This document shows, piece by piece, positions 54,338 to 64,000 of a DNA stretch of 64,000 nt. The stretch's first letter is position 1. Each line of letters begins with the position of its first letter. This DNA is from Chionoecetes opilio (lineage: Eukaryota; Arthropoda; Malacostraca; Decapoda; Majidae), in NCBI GenBank assembly GCA_016584305.1, contig JACEEZ010001669.1, positions 1-64,000 on the forward strand, in the 5' to 3' direction. Both the position numbers and the translations under genes were made by a program. The notes under the pieces were generated by a model, which was given only the letters and a program-made list of their open reading frames with translations, was not told the DNA's origin and ran no database searches.

Positions 54338-56591
54338 ATCTTGCCCTTGGTATTGTTCTGCAGCATTTCATCTCCAGAGCCTTACTCGCTTCTTTGCCTT
54401 TGCAAATGTCTGCTTTGATTTGCAAACTTTGCAAATTCCGGCCTTGCTGCACAAAGCTTCTACTCGTTCTCATCCCTATTCTGTCCATCTTCCTAATGCA
54501 AGAGTTAACCAGTATCTTCACTCTTTCATCCCCTTCACTGGTAAACTATGGAACACTTCCGGTTTCTATTTTTCCACCTTCCTACGACTTAATTTTTTTC
54601 AAGAGAGGAGTGACAAGACACCTCCCGAACTAAAGTGGGCCACCCCCCTTTCTACATTCTCTTACTGTCTTCCTTATAGGGACTGGTAACTAAGTGGGCT
54701 TTTTTTTCTTTTTCTTGTTGTTTCATGTAATTAATAAAATTTCTTGGTGTGTATGTGTGTGCGTCAGTTCCTATGTAACTATTATCATAATTTAGTGCAG
54801 CATTGTCTTTTAATTAATGTTTACTTGTTTGCCTACACCATTTAAGAAACTAACGCAATCATGGACTAGATAATAAAGTTTCATAGTCGCAAGATCACCA
54901 CATGCGTATGTATGTGTACACTGTACTAAGTACACATACATACACTATAGGGGAGGCAGTAACAGAGTGGATAGCATCTCCGAGTGGCATTCTCGGTGAC
55001 CCGAGTTCGATCCCCGATGAGAACCAAAATTTTTCTGCACCGTCGAGTGGTCTAAGAACACCCACATACCCTGCCCATTAACTTTACCTTCGATTGTGAG
55101 TGCATTGGAGGACAGGGGGCGGCATGAGCCTTTAGTCACAGGCGTCACTATAAAAATACTGCCTGCGCCACCACGGGCGAGGGCCTACCATCAGTCACTG
55201 GTCTACAGCTGATATAGGCACAAAATGTATTAAAAAAAACAAATCGTATATATATAATAGCAGTCCTGCAGACACTGTGGTAAAAGAACGTGACACGGGA
55301 GCAGTGTGTAGGTGGTCACTGAAAGGAGAGGGGAGATGCACACTTCCCTGGCACAGGAGACGACACTTATTGGGTCATTGTGACTGACCTTACATGGCAT
55401 AATGCTCATTTTCGTACTAGTCCAAGATTTTAGTCATATGTTGTTAACATGAACATTTTGAAAGGATACCTTGAACAGTTTTTGAATAATTGTGGTGACA
55501 AACAAACACCACTGAATACTACTCTACTAGACAAATACTACTGAAAGCTATACTACCATTCTGCTAGCGTGGGTGTTTATCAGTCTTGTTTGTATTCATG
55601 GAGGAATCCCTATTCAATCCATGTATTGTTTGTTTTTTATCCTCTTGATATATGAAAGTTTGGAGTACAGGGAGGCACAGTGAACATAAGAACATAAGAA
55701 AATAAGGAAGCTACAAGAGACCGAGAGACCTACACATGGTAGTTCCTGTTACTTAACACAACCTACATCTACCTCTCATCCCCATCCATGAATTTATCCA
55801 GCCTCCTTTTAAAGCTCCCTACTGACTCCGCACTGACCACCTGACGACTGAGTCCATTCCAATCATTAACCACCCTATTTGTGAACCAGTTTTTCCCTAT
55901 TTCCTATCACGCATCAGATGTGGCGATAAATACTGTAAAATGAGACGATTCTAGGGCAGCGCTGTGATTTGCCACCATCCATCCCTTATTTTCCACCTTC
56001 ATCAGTCTGTGCGCATCTCCCGTACTACTTAGAAATGTAAACGTGATGGCCTATTTTCTCTTATCTGATTTTGTAATGTTAAATTATAATATAAATTTGC
56101 AATGTGGAACTTATACATTCATGTCATCGCAACAGAGTGAATGTTTTTGTGGGCAATATGTTAACTATTGCAACTGGCTGCCTTGAATATCTGGATGCAT
56201 CCTTCCCTCCTTCCTATCTCTCTCTATTCAGTGTAACTTGCATTTTAGAAAGAATCGTGTATTTTTGATAGAGAACAATAAGTAGAGTTTAGGATACTAC
56301 ATTGGGTAATGGCATACTGACACAGATATGAATATTGACATGTTCCTTTTTGTGGGAGAACCTTGTTAAAGCAGCCTTCCCTTTGCAGCGCCCAGCATCA
56401 ACAATGTTCAGAATGCCATCGAGCACATATACCCCTTGGTCCGGGAGTTCGGCAAGGCCCGGTCTGAGGAGGAGATGGCAGAGTACCACCGAAACCAGGC
56501 CAGAAAACAGTACCCAATGCTCAATATTGAAGAAATGGAGGATGAAATGTCATCCTCGGAGGTTGAGGATACGTATTGGGAACATGTGTAA
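46811..56591 (+). CDS. TBPL1: TBP-related factor 2 (TBP-like protein 1), six exons
   Basis: A nuclear core-promoter factor, paralogue of TATA-binding protein, that works with TFIIA at TATA-less promoters. Exons: 46,811-46,929, 48,688-48,816, 49,414-49,486, 51,489-51,666, 53,605-53,699, 56,389-56,591. All junctions are GT/AG with matching phases. The first TBP repeat has VLDIIINNVVSSF, LRKPPTTASIWSSGKITCTG and RRIARRVQKMGYNVKF. The second has SYEPELHPGVTYRI, LKIFSTGSITVT and a final helix IEHIYPLV. Positions of TBP's DNA-intercalating Phe are changed to Trp (SIWSSGK) and His (ELHPG), as in known TRF2. The N-terminus is acidic. A tail of about 50 residues after the core (EEEMAEYHRNQARK, then an acidic end EDTYWEHV) exceeds the human protein. 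I take the ATG at 46,858, but the frame is open upstream to the acceptor, so the true start may lie in an earlier exon. Confidence 0.93.
46930..48136 (+). other. TRF2 intron A, first part
   Basis: No features are assigned. The open frames around 47.7-48.0 kb are unsupported. Confidence 0.5.
48137..48426. mobile_element. MITE with TTTCCAATGTATCAAGTCAC ends, uninterrupted copy
   Basis: Inverted ends AGTCTTTCCAATGTATCAAG and the complement of ATTCTTTCCATTTTATCAAG, flanked by AGTACCATT on each side (48,128 and 48,427). A long TA tract (48,205-48,291) lies inside, and a single AATT at 48,367. A 9-bp duplication would suit Mutator-like elements, but that is a guess. Confidence 0.7.
48688..48816 (+). 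CDS. TBPL1: TRF2 exon B
   Basis: 43 codons, phase 0 at both ends, starting Lys-Asp-Pro-Glu-Pro and holding the first strand and helix of TBP repeat 1 (DIIINNVVSSF, HLDLHHLALHG). Confidence 0.93.
49414..49486 (+). CDS. TBPL1: TRF2 exon C
   Basis: Codes VLTMKLRKPPTTASIWSSG and KITCTG. Ends one base into a codon before GTATGG. Short exon, missed by simple length filters. Confidence 0.92.
49487..51103 (+). other. TRF2 intron C, with GC-rich patch
   Basis: The patch at about 49,650-50,330 is GC-rich and might be a repeat such as an LTR, but no paired copy or clear termini are visible. Another GC-rich patch lies at 50,840-50,905. Nothing is assigned. Confidence 0.35.
51104..51393. mobile_element. 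Pogo/Tigger-like MITE
   Basis: A 290-bp unit with ends CAGTAAAACCTCTCATATTC and the complement of CAGTAAAACCTCTCGTATTC. TA precedes it and TC follows. ATTCGGACC motifs repeat inside in both orientations. The CAGTAAAACCTC end resembles pogo-type terminal repeats. Non-coding. Confidence 0.7.
51489..51666 (+). CDS. TBPL1: TRF2 exon D
   Basis: Codes the end of repeat 1 and the start of repeat 2: ECQARISGRRIARRVQKMG, FRIVNVLGTCSLPFAIRI. Joins exon E to give SYEPELHPG. Confidence 0.93.
51667..52355 (+). other. TRF2 intron D, first part
   Basis: No features are assigned in this part. Confidence 0.5.
52356..53447. mobile_element. MITE of the 48.1-kb family, split by a nested element
   Basis: Outer ends ATAGTCTCCATTTTATCAAG and the complement of CTATAGTCTTTCCAATGTAT. 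Without 52,415-53,278 and one AATT it matches 48,137-48,426 in inverse orientation (CTCACCATAGGGGGAGAGTA, CAAAACTACCACT). Confidence 0.75.
52415..53278. mobile_element. Nested 864-bp element with AGAGAGAACTG ends
   Basis: Inverted ends AGAGAGAACTGAAACTCGAG and the complement of AGAGAGAACTGCAACTCCG, continuing through CCAGTGGTCGCTGGCAGTTT. AATT flanks both sides. The family copy at 48.1 kb has one AATT and no insert. No protein is recognised inside. Confidence 0.78.
53605..53699 (+). CDS. TBPL1: TRF2 exon E
   Basis: Codes YEPELHPGVTYRIEHPKATL and KIFSTGSITVT. The His after Glu-Leu replaces the Phe that intercalates at the TATA box in TBP. Confidence 0.93.
53979..54335 (+). mobile_element. tRNA-derived SINE with poly(A) tail
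   Basis: Head GGGGAGGCGGTAGTAGCGTG with B-box-like CGAGTTCGATCGCC, a shared body (GATGAGAACCAAAA, CACAGGCG, CCATCACAGGCGAGGGCC) and about 40 A at 54,296-54,335. Same body as 54,950-55,205. Confidence 0.75.
54430..54745 (+). mobile_element. 3' end of jockey-like LINE, fragment
   Basis: Better preserved copy of the C-terminal region (Asn-Ala-Arg-Val-Asn-Gln-Tyr, Phe-Ile-Pro-Phe-Thr-Gly-Lys-Leu-Trp) with the TATAGGGACTGGTAACTAAG UTR and AATAAA at about 54,733. It lies in TRF2 intron E. Confidence 0.75.
54950..55205 (+). mobile_element. tRNA-derived SINE, second copy
   Basis: GGGGAGGCAGTAACAGAGTG head, B-box-like CCCGAGTTCGATCCCC and the same body as the SINE at 53,979. It lacks the long poly(A). 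Confidence 0.7.
55683..55905 (-). mobile_element. 3' end of CR1-like LINE, truncated copy
   Basis: The best preserved of the minus-strand copies: the complement codes the C-terminal residues FTNRVVNDWNGLS-type and RLDKFMDGDE, then the UTR and the TTTTCTTATGTTCTTATG tail. It lies in TRF2 intron E. Confidence 0.75.
56389..56591 (+). CDS. TBPL1: TRF2 exon F (last helix, acidic tail, stop)
   Basis: Codes APSINNVQNAIEHIYPLVRE, then a charged extension with MLNIEEMEDEMSSSEVEDTY and TAA at 56,589. The extension is not in human TBPL1 (186 residues). Confidence 0.92.
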
Positions 56592-59500
56592 TATTAAGTT
56601 AAGCAGTCCATTACCGAGTATACAGGAAGCCATGTTGAAAAGGTTTTGTGAGATTTTGTAATATTACTCCCCCTACCTTTTTTTTCACCACTTATGATTA
56701 GGTAGCCATTATACCATTCCCAAAGACATGTTCTCATATTTTCTCAAGGTACATTCATGATGTGTCTGGTGCACAAGGTAACTATTTAATGTCTCAACTG
56801 AATGAATGCTCCTTGAAAATCACAAAACACGAGCATACACACGCCCACACACACAGATACACTGCAATCTCCATATCGACCCAAGCTGCACATAGCCCCA
56901 TTATTTACAACATTAATCAAGGTGAAAACTTTCCACCGTGTAGGATGTGATTTTGATGTCAAGGTATCGTAATCGTTTCCCACCTTTTCCTCGCATCATC
57001 TCCTTAGCCATTAGTTTCAACTTGACTGAACTACTGGGTTTTCATCACACAACTCACACTCTATAAATCACCAGCCCAACATTTGTTATACAGAATAATT
57101 ACTACTGACTATTTTAGCAAAGTATTATGAGGAGAAAAATATGTTTCTGCAGCAAGTCAAGAACTTATGTATCATTACAGCATCAGCATTTTATGCTGAA
57201 ATTGTGTTAAAACGTGAAAGTATTTTATCCGAATTAGTGCGCCCGTTTGAAAACAGTACAGCCAAGGTGTTCCTCCATGTCTCTATCGTGCCTGCCTTCT
57301 AACAAGACTCCATTTTCAAGCAACTCAGCACAAGAATATAGAAATTACAGTGGTCTTATCATTTCCAAAAGACTTCATGTCCACAGCGAACTCCATCACA
57401 TCAGAAACCATAACCAATTGAAGGTTTTTCAAAAAGAGAACAAAAAGTCATGATACCCATGATAGTGGTCCTTCACCTCATGACGCTGGATCTCAGCAGC
57501 TACAGGTCAAGTGTGCAGCAATACAGAATTTTCTAGTGGTTTATTTGGACATTCAAATTAACAATAAGATGATATTTGTATATTTATACCAATAAGTAAC
57601 AACTTGTGCCTTCAACAGTCCTTATGTCACAGTCTGGGATGGAGGTGGCACTGTGAAACTGGAAGTACACAGATCTAAGAAGGAGTGATGGTGTCTCGGT
57701 GTGACCTGTCTTGACCCTCTCATCGATCCTTCTCCTGTCATTCATTTGTGATTTGTAATACATACCAGTTTTTATATCATCCCTCATTTTCTGTATTTTT
57801 CTTATTCATCTTTATTATTTTTTATGAACTTTTCATTGTCATTGTCCTCAAATGCCCATGGTTATGTTTAAAGCTGCGTTTTGTTTTGTCATCAGTACAC
57901 TATACATAAGAATAAATAGTCAAATCATTCAGCATGTGATCTTTATCTTTTAAAGTTATAGGAATTAGTTGTATATGGAAACACTTGTGTTGTACGAGTA
58001 TTATTCAAATCATGCTTCTTATCACTGATGAAGTAAGGACTATGAACATTAGTACGTAATCTTTTTTTTCTTCAGATGATCTGTATGAGTAAAGAATTAT
58101 GTCTCATGGCAAGTTGATCGCTTCATAATGCTCATGTGTATGTTCCTTCTAGTGTTATCCCCCAAAGATGCTGTAAATCTGCCATCTCCCTTACAAGGCC
58201 AAAGCATTTTTGTGTTACTTAACATATCTGCCAGTGGTCAGAGATAAAGGTGGAAGGAAAGTGACTAATGGTTTGACTCCCTCCAGAGCATGTCTCTGCT
58301 GGACTAATGGGGAGAAGCCAGTTAAGTGGATTGAATGTTTAGCACAAACTTATTGCTCTTGGAGTATGGTTGTTTGAGTGCTTCCAGTGCCTGTGAGTAG
58401 TGAAGTAATATTGCTCTCTGCTCCACTGACACTGCTCTAGATTTGGCAAATGGGAACAAAGTTTGTATGTGAATTTGTATAGTACAATACTTATGTTATT
58501 TCTTTCAGAGGATGTCGTGCAACCAACTGAATCAAATAGTTTATTTATGCAAAGGATCTGGTTGCTTAACTGGACTTTTCCTGTTACAGTAGCATCATGT
58601 AGCTGATGTACAGAACTTGTTCAGGTGGCCTATCCTACGATTTGAGTTACAACTTGACCATGCTTCTAAATGATTTCAAAGGCAGATATTGATTATCCTT
58701 TCTGATGCTTTGACATACTCCTATATAGCAATGTAAATTATTGTGATTGGATGTGCACTGTCATGCTAGTCTCAGTGACACAACTGCATTTATTATTCTG
58801 ACATTATAAATCCTGACATGTACCCGACTGTATATAAGACTCCAGGTGGATTTTTGCCTCTTTGACAAAGGAGCAAATTGCTGATTACATCAGTGTTTAT
58901 ATTGTCCAATTGAGTTCCTTGTTAGAGGGACTTTGCATTATTCTAGAATTTCCAGACCATTGTTAGTGTTGTATCTGTTATTTATTACTCCTGTTGCAGT
59001 ATTTCCAAATCCCCTTTTAGCTGCCTGCGTTTAAGCTGTTACATTTATGTCCATTGGCATTATCTTCACACAGTGTTTCTTTGACATATTTCTAGCATCT
59101 GTACATATTACTCCGTAAGGCAGTAGCGTCTTTAGGAGAGTTGATGGTTGAGTAATGGCCGTGCAAAGTGAAGTGATGAAGAGCAGACAGTTTATCCTCA
59201 ATCACAAGTTACAAGTAGCAATTGCTCGTGTATCCTTCGTGAAGACTGTTACGGAAATGGCACTCAAGAAGCAAGTGCAAAGCAGCTTTATTATATAGAA
59301 ATTAAGGAGTACACCAAAGGACCTTTTTTCTGGTAAGTCTGTGCCAAGACCTCCCAAAGAAGGCCTGAGGCAAGACTAGGGTGGAGAGCCTGCGTGTGCT
59401 GCTCTGTGTATAGTTGTGTACTGTAAGATAAGTCTCCAACATCAAAGTGTACTGTAGGTTTATTATCTCCGGGCCAGAGTCTCACACCACTGGTATTGTG

Positions 59501-60094
59501 GCAGTATTTTTTAATGTGTATTATGAAACAGTTTGCATTGCAAGTATAGGCTTATGATTTTGGAAGGATTCATGGCAAATTTTCAAGCCTAAGCATGGGC
59601 TTTATGTATTACTTAAAAGTTAACAAAATTGCTGATGCCAGTGTATTGTATATTGAAATTTTGTATGCATTATTCTGTTTGGCGATATCAAAGATTGTTC
59701 ACTTGCTAATATTAATGTATTACTTAACAGCTAGAAAGAGAGCAATACAAAAATGGCCTTCACTTCATTGTTTTATGCCCCTTCACTGGTAATCAGTTTG
59801 TAGGATCTTGCTAGTTTTGCTTCAGAAGATTAATTTACTTTCTTTTTTTCCATTTGCTTTCTTCAGGAACTCACTCTCTCTCTAATTTTAAACATATATT
59901 GCTTTAGTGAGTACTTCGTGACTCCTACTCCTGTTCTCCCTTCCCTTTTTCTCTCCATCCCTCCCTTTCTTCCCTCTCTCCCTCTATGGTTATTCTATCT
60001 CCTATTCTTCCAAATATTATTGATTCCTATTAATCAATTCTTTCAAATATTTCTAATTATTCCTCTAAATATTCTTCTATTTACAGGAACTACC
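56592..60094 (+). other. TRF2 3' UTR candidate and downstream sequence
   Basis: No coding region is supported. An AATAAA lies in AGAATAAATAG at about 57,908, a plausible polyadenylation signal, which would give a 3' UTR of about 1.3 kb. Beyond it no repeat is recognised until 60,095. Confidence 0.45.
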
Positions 60095-60147
60095 TCGTGT
60101 AGGTCTCACGGCCTCTTGTAGCTTCCTTATTTTCTTATGTTCTTATT
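60095..60147 (+). mobile_element. CR1-like LINE 3' terminus
   Basis: CGTGTAGGTCTCACGGCCTC followed by CTTCCTTATTTTCTTATG, the terminal bases of the CR1-like family. Confidence 0.7.
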
Positions 60148-60443
60148 TAGATGGTTAAGTGAGACAAAAGAGTGCAGCTTGCATCTCTAGGTCCTTGACA
60201 TGCCTGATGGATTTGTTAAATACAGCATACAAAGAAATACTGTGAAACTGCTTTCTACAGTCATTTCAAATAACGAGGTATGTGGTATTCTCATCCAGGT
60301 ACATAATGGGCAGCTTAGAGAAAGTAGTATAAAGTAGAGAAAGGTACATCAATGTAGTTCTCCAGCTATAACACAAGTACACACCATGGTTGTGTTAATA
60401 CTGCATCCCTTAGTGGGGGGCCAGATCCATGAAAAAATGAGTA

Positions 60444-60959
60444 CCGTATATGGCTGCGTATAAGATGACCTTTTAACCTTAAAAAATAGCCACAAAAATT
60501 GGGGGTCGTCTTATACGCCCAGTATAAAATGTGAACCTTAAATCCTGTGGTGTACGGGACGTTGTTAGCGCGGGTAATGATTGATGGTAGGCTTACCCCT
60601 GCCTTGGTAAAAACAGATACTTTCTACTGAAATCGCTTACCGTAATTCACATTATTTAAAAAAAATAATAAGTGTAGCTAGATGAGTAAGCTGATCAGGA
60701 CGTGTAATGTAACTATGTGTAGGGTTGCAACCAGAATTATGTGTTGAGTGCCATGTGCAACCGTCGTCCTATATATATACTGTACACAGAATATACGTGA
60801 GTGGTATATGAATTAACAGCAGGCAAGCAGAGGAATTTACCTAACCTTGTATAAGCTGAGTGGTCTACCTTGGAGGGTAGTCTTATACGGCGAGTATAGC
60901 CCAAAACCTACGTTTTTACTAGAAATTTTGGGGGTCGTCTTATACGCAGCCATATACGG
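60444..60959. mobile_element. TA-flanked MITE with CCGTATATGGCTGCG ends
   Basis: A 516-bp unit with inverted ends CCGTATATGGCTGCGTATAA, flanked by TA at 60,442 and 60,960. Inside, GGGGGTCGTCTTATACGC is repeated near both ends. No coding capacity is evident. Mariner-type by flank only. Confidence 0.72.
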
Positions 60960-61260
60960 TAAGCTACGCTGGTTAAGCACTTATTCCGGAGAAGCCCGTG
61001 CCACCCCCCTGCACTGACACTGCTGGGGGAATCCACGCAGATCGACCTAAGTTGACGCATGCCTTTTAGTATCTTGACCGGGACAGAATATTGGCGGAGC
61101 GATTACAATGACGTCATCCCCCCCAATAGCAAATCACAGCAATGATCTATCTATGCTATCTACCCAGATCTATTGACCAATCGCAAGGCAGCCTCGTAAT
61201 AAGTTGTGTTAGCAACATTTTCTTAGTTTTGATACAACGCGTTTATGTGCCCTGTATATA

Positions 61261-61726
61261 CACACAAACCTCGATTTCCCGGACTAATAGGGGGGAGGAC
61301 TGGTCCGGGAACCGCAAAAGTCCGGGAATCGCAAGTAAAAAAAATATATATATAAAATAAAAAAAATAAAAGTCCGATGCCATTAGCCACCCCCGGACAT
61401 TTATCCTACTCTAGTATTTACTGTCTGGCAACCGCCAATATCAACTACCCCACCGCGAACTTTTACGTCCGCTGAGTATGCTGCCACCTGGCGGGAGGCA
61501 GCAGAAAGTGTTCAATAGTCTCAGAAATGTTCCTGCACCAGGGGCAGTGGGGGTCAGGGGACTGACGGAGGCGGTGCAGGTGAACCGTGAATGTTGTGTG
61601 CCCAAATGTAAACAATACGACAGCTGAGCATGCTGCCACCTGGCGGGAGGCGCGGACACTGACCAGGGGTGACAGGAGACGCTCGGACCGCCGGATAACT
61701 TGGTCAATTTACGACCAGGACCAGGC

Positions 61727-61779
<53 letters not shown>

Positions 61780-61868
61780 TCCGAGATTGACATATCCCCG
61801 GACCTCGGATTTTGTCCGGCAAATCCGATATCCGGGAAATCGAGGTCCGGGAAATCGAGGTTTGTGTG
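61261..61868. mobile_element. TA-flanked MITE with CACACAAACCTCGATTTCCC ends
   Basis: Inverted ends CACACAAACCTCGATTTCCC with TA on each side. The right end has a tandem repeat of the CCTCGATTTCCCGG block. The centre (about 61,440-61,735) carries two copies of a GCTGCCACCTGGCGGGAGGC segment, and about 40 A follow at 61,735-61,776, so a retroposed sequence may have inserted in the MITE. Confidence 0.72.
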
Positions 61869-62069
61869 TAGTGATAAGGGGCAGGCATCCTCAGTGACCT
61901 AACCAAATCATGTAGGAGCAATGAGTGGCAGGCATCTTGAGTGACAACCATAGCATGCAAGGTCAATGAGACATCAGGCAGGCATCAGAAGAAAAAAAAA
62001 TCCTTCTCGAAAACAGCCACATTACAATACTGGAGCAGCAATATCATGGATGTGTAATATAATATGTCG

Positions 62070-62310
62070 CCTCTGTGGTGTAGTGGCTAGCGCGCCTAAC
62101 AACGAATCTGCGGGCACTGGTTCGAATCCGGGCCAGGGCAAGTTGCGGCCAGCTCACCTAGCCGTTCATCCTTCCTTTCGGGGATGGTCGATAAATGGGT
62201 ACCTGGGGAAGGTAACTGTGGTAACCTGGATGTCACACTAGCCCTGTGTCCCGGGGTAGCGGGTTCTCACCCACCACAGCAGGCTCAAGGGTTAATGTGA
62301 CGGGAGATGA
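62070..62310 (+). mobile_element. tRNA-derived SINE, third type
   Basis: A box GTGGTGTAGTGGCTAGCG and B box GGTTCGAATCCGGGCC are near canonical tRNA promoters. The body contains CTGTGTCCCGGGGTAGC and ACCCACCACAGCAGG. The segment is longer than a tRNA and has no clear acceptor stem. Confidence 0.7.
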
Positions 62311-62364
62311 GCACTGAAGCCACGCGCAGCACACTGAGCATAGCATATGCCCCCATCTATACCT

Positions 62365-62577
62365 TTAACCCCTTCACGCCCAGATCTTTCCTTTGCTATA
62401 AAAAATTGTATGTTGTCGAGCCATATAATTACGAAAAGTAACTGAATATACCAAATTAGTTAGTGGACAAGGTTACTGAGCAGGTCATATCTATAAAATA
62501 TTGCTTATATTCACTAAAAATCGTCTAATGGTACCCAAATTACAATGGAAATTACGTTCTGGGCCTCAAGGGGTTAA
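62365..62577 (+). mobile_element. TTAA-flanked MITE, copy 7
   Basis: The best preserved copy: TTAACCCCTTCACGCCCAG to GGCCTCAAGGGGTTAA with both TTAA intact. Confidence 0.8.
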
Positions 62578-63146
62578 TATACGTAATGGATGCACTGGGC
62601 TGCCCGTCCCGCACAGTCCCGCCCCAGTGACCCCACAAACATTCCGCTTAGCATCGCACTGCCGGATTGTTAATATATATTTTTTGTTCTTAATATCATC
62701 TTTTAACTCAAACCCCACCTCTAACCTAACTTAATCGTTTCTGGCGGAAATCACATGTTTTTGAGACAGGGGGATATATAGAATACGGTATGTATTGATT
62801 TCTGCCAAAAACTAATACTAAATTCATTCAAAACATATCAATACACCCAAAATAACACTTTCAAGCACCTCCATCACGGCCTGTATCTCCTAAACAAATG
62901 TAGACTAGGATTTATGGGTTAGGGCATTCAAGTTAGCTTTGCCTCGCCCGTCTCACTGCCTCAAGCCACTAGAGACAGGCACTTCTCTACTTATTTTCAA
63001 ATAATATAAGTAGTCTTTCTGGTTTCTGGGAACAAATAGTGTCTCAACTTAATGCTGCAACATAAATTATACAGAAAACGTGAGCCGGCCGGCTGAGAGG
63101 GCTGGTTCTCTTTCATACCCATATAGTCAAGGTCATATTGGAGACA
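62578..63146. other. No gene recognised
   Basis: AT-rich unique-looking sequence. Confidence 0.5.
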
Positions 63147-63345
63147 AGATTTACAAGACTAATCAACCCATATCTCTTAGGGTAAAGATTTACAAGACTA
63201 ATCAACCCATATCTCTTAGGGTAAAGATTTACAAGACTAATCAACCCATATCTCTTAGGGTAAAGATTTACAAGACTAGTCATAGTCAACCAATATCTCT
63301 TGGGGTAAAGATTTACAAGACTTACCAACCAATATCTCCTAAACT
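63147..63345. repeat. 39-bp tandem repeat, about five copies
   Basis: Units of GATTTACAAGACTAATCAAC and CCATATCTCTTAGGGTAAA. The last two copies are diverged, and one has an extra CATAGTC. The open frames on both strands are by-products. Confidence 0.88.
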
Positions 63346-63690
63346 AAACAATCCACTTACAGTCTTACCTTGGAAATGGAGTCAGGGCACCTCCAACCCT
63401 CTTGGAAATGTCTTAAATAAGTGGAGATATGTATAAGTTTTCTATAATTTGGAAAAGTTAGGTCAAGAAGTCGCCATTGGCGCCTCTTTCCACCCTTGCT
63501 TGCAAACATGGCGGCTTCTTGACCTAACTTTTCCAAATTATTATGGGAAACTTATGTACTATATCTCCATTCATTTAAAGAATTTGCAAGAGGGTTGGAG
63601 GCGCCCTGGAACCATTTCTAAGATAAGATTACAAGTGGATTGTTTGGATTGGTTGGTTAGTTAACCTTGTACATCTTTACCTAAACAAGT
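63346..63690. mobile_element. Foldback element next to the 39-bp array
   Basis: Arms contain AAACAATCCACTT/AAGTGGATTGTTT, CCTCCAACCCTCTT/AAGAGGGTTGGAGG and AATTTGGAAAAGTTAGGTCA with its inverse, centred near 63,503. The tandem array joins the outer end of the left arm, as often seen in foldback elements with tandem-repeat arms. Confidence 0.78.
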
Positions 63691-64000
63691 CTTGACACAG
63701 CTTTGGGCATGCCATAAAGAACCAAACCTGGAGGATAGGTGACAGGAGGCAGGCAAGGGACAGCTACATTCATGAATAAAAGCTTCACTGCACAGTCACT
63801 AATTCAACTTAAACTTTATTCTTACTTGTGAAGTTATTCCTTGTTGTCTCGTCTGTAAGGTCCCTCCGACTATTCCTACAGATGAAGCGCCCTAACGTTG
63901 AGACATTCACGGGAAATAGGCTGCCATAAATAACATTGTTGCAGCCAGTTGACCTTCACAATATAGCAGCAATGTTGACGTGTGTATTTCACTTTTTAAA
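63691..64000. other. No gene recognised
   Basis: Nothing is assigned up to the end of the window. Confidence 0.5.

Overview
The window is animal nuclear DNA, most likely from an arthropod and probably a decapod crustacean. The grounds are spliced genes with GT/AG introns, an AA15 chitin-type LPMO gene, a block of the arthropod telomere motif (TTAGG read on the minus strand), long AC/AT microsatellites, minisatellites, and several non-LTR retrotransposon families whose 3' ends recur many times. The species assignment is inference. There are no operons or CRISPR arrays.

Two host genes can be assembled exon by exon, both on the plus strand. (1) At 12,723-19,766 a six-exon secreted copper lytic polysaccharide monooxygenase of family AA15 has a signal peptide, the mature N-terminal His, the second His of the histidine brace, a Thr/Pro/His-rich linker and a C-terminal Cys-rich module. 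Its reading frame is broken by two single-base deletions, which may be sequence errors. A truncated paralogous piece of exon 3 plus intron lies at 2,290-2,596. (2) At 46,811-56,591 a six-exon TBP-related factor 2 (TBPL1/Trf2) gene has an acidic C-terminal extension. Its 5' end is unresolved.

The rest is almost wholly repetitive. 1-6.2 kb: short MITEs, a 21-bp minisatellite and LINE ends. 6,254-10,547: a 4.3-kb DNA transposon with 366-bp terminal inverted repeats, a 3-bp TAA duplication and a frameshifted minus-strand protein carrying a FEN1/XPG-like PIN nuclease region and a C-terminal tesmin/TSO1-like CXC cysteine cluster. 20-23.5 kb: a near-perfect foldback, a GTCG-rich block and inverted tRNA-type SINEs. 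25,659-28,467: a second, internally deleted element of the same type, inserted in a LINE copy. 28.5-33.7 kb: two non-LTR retrotransposons, one jockey-like (YADD) and one CR1-like with an SGNH-esterase ORF1 remnant. 33.7-38 kb: foldbacks. 39-40.7 kb: a GC-rich 22-bp minisatellite. 43.2-44.9 kb: an RTE-like LINE split by an insertion and abutting a foldback. 48-63.7 kb: MITEs, SINEs and foldbacks inside and beyond the TRF2 gene.

The most informative signals are the shared termini of the two PIN/CXC elements, the TTAA MITE family with an empty-site/filled-site pair in the LPMO introns, a second nested-insertion pair (48.1 versus 52.4-53.4 kb), and a stretch from about 23.9 to 35.2 kb whose base pattern looks like poor assembly quality.
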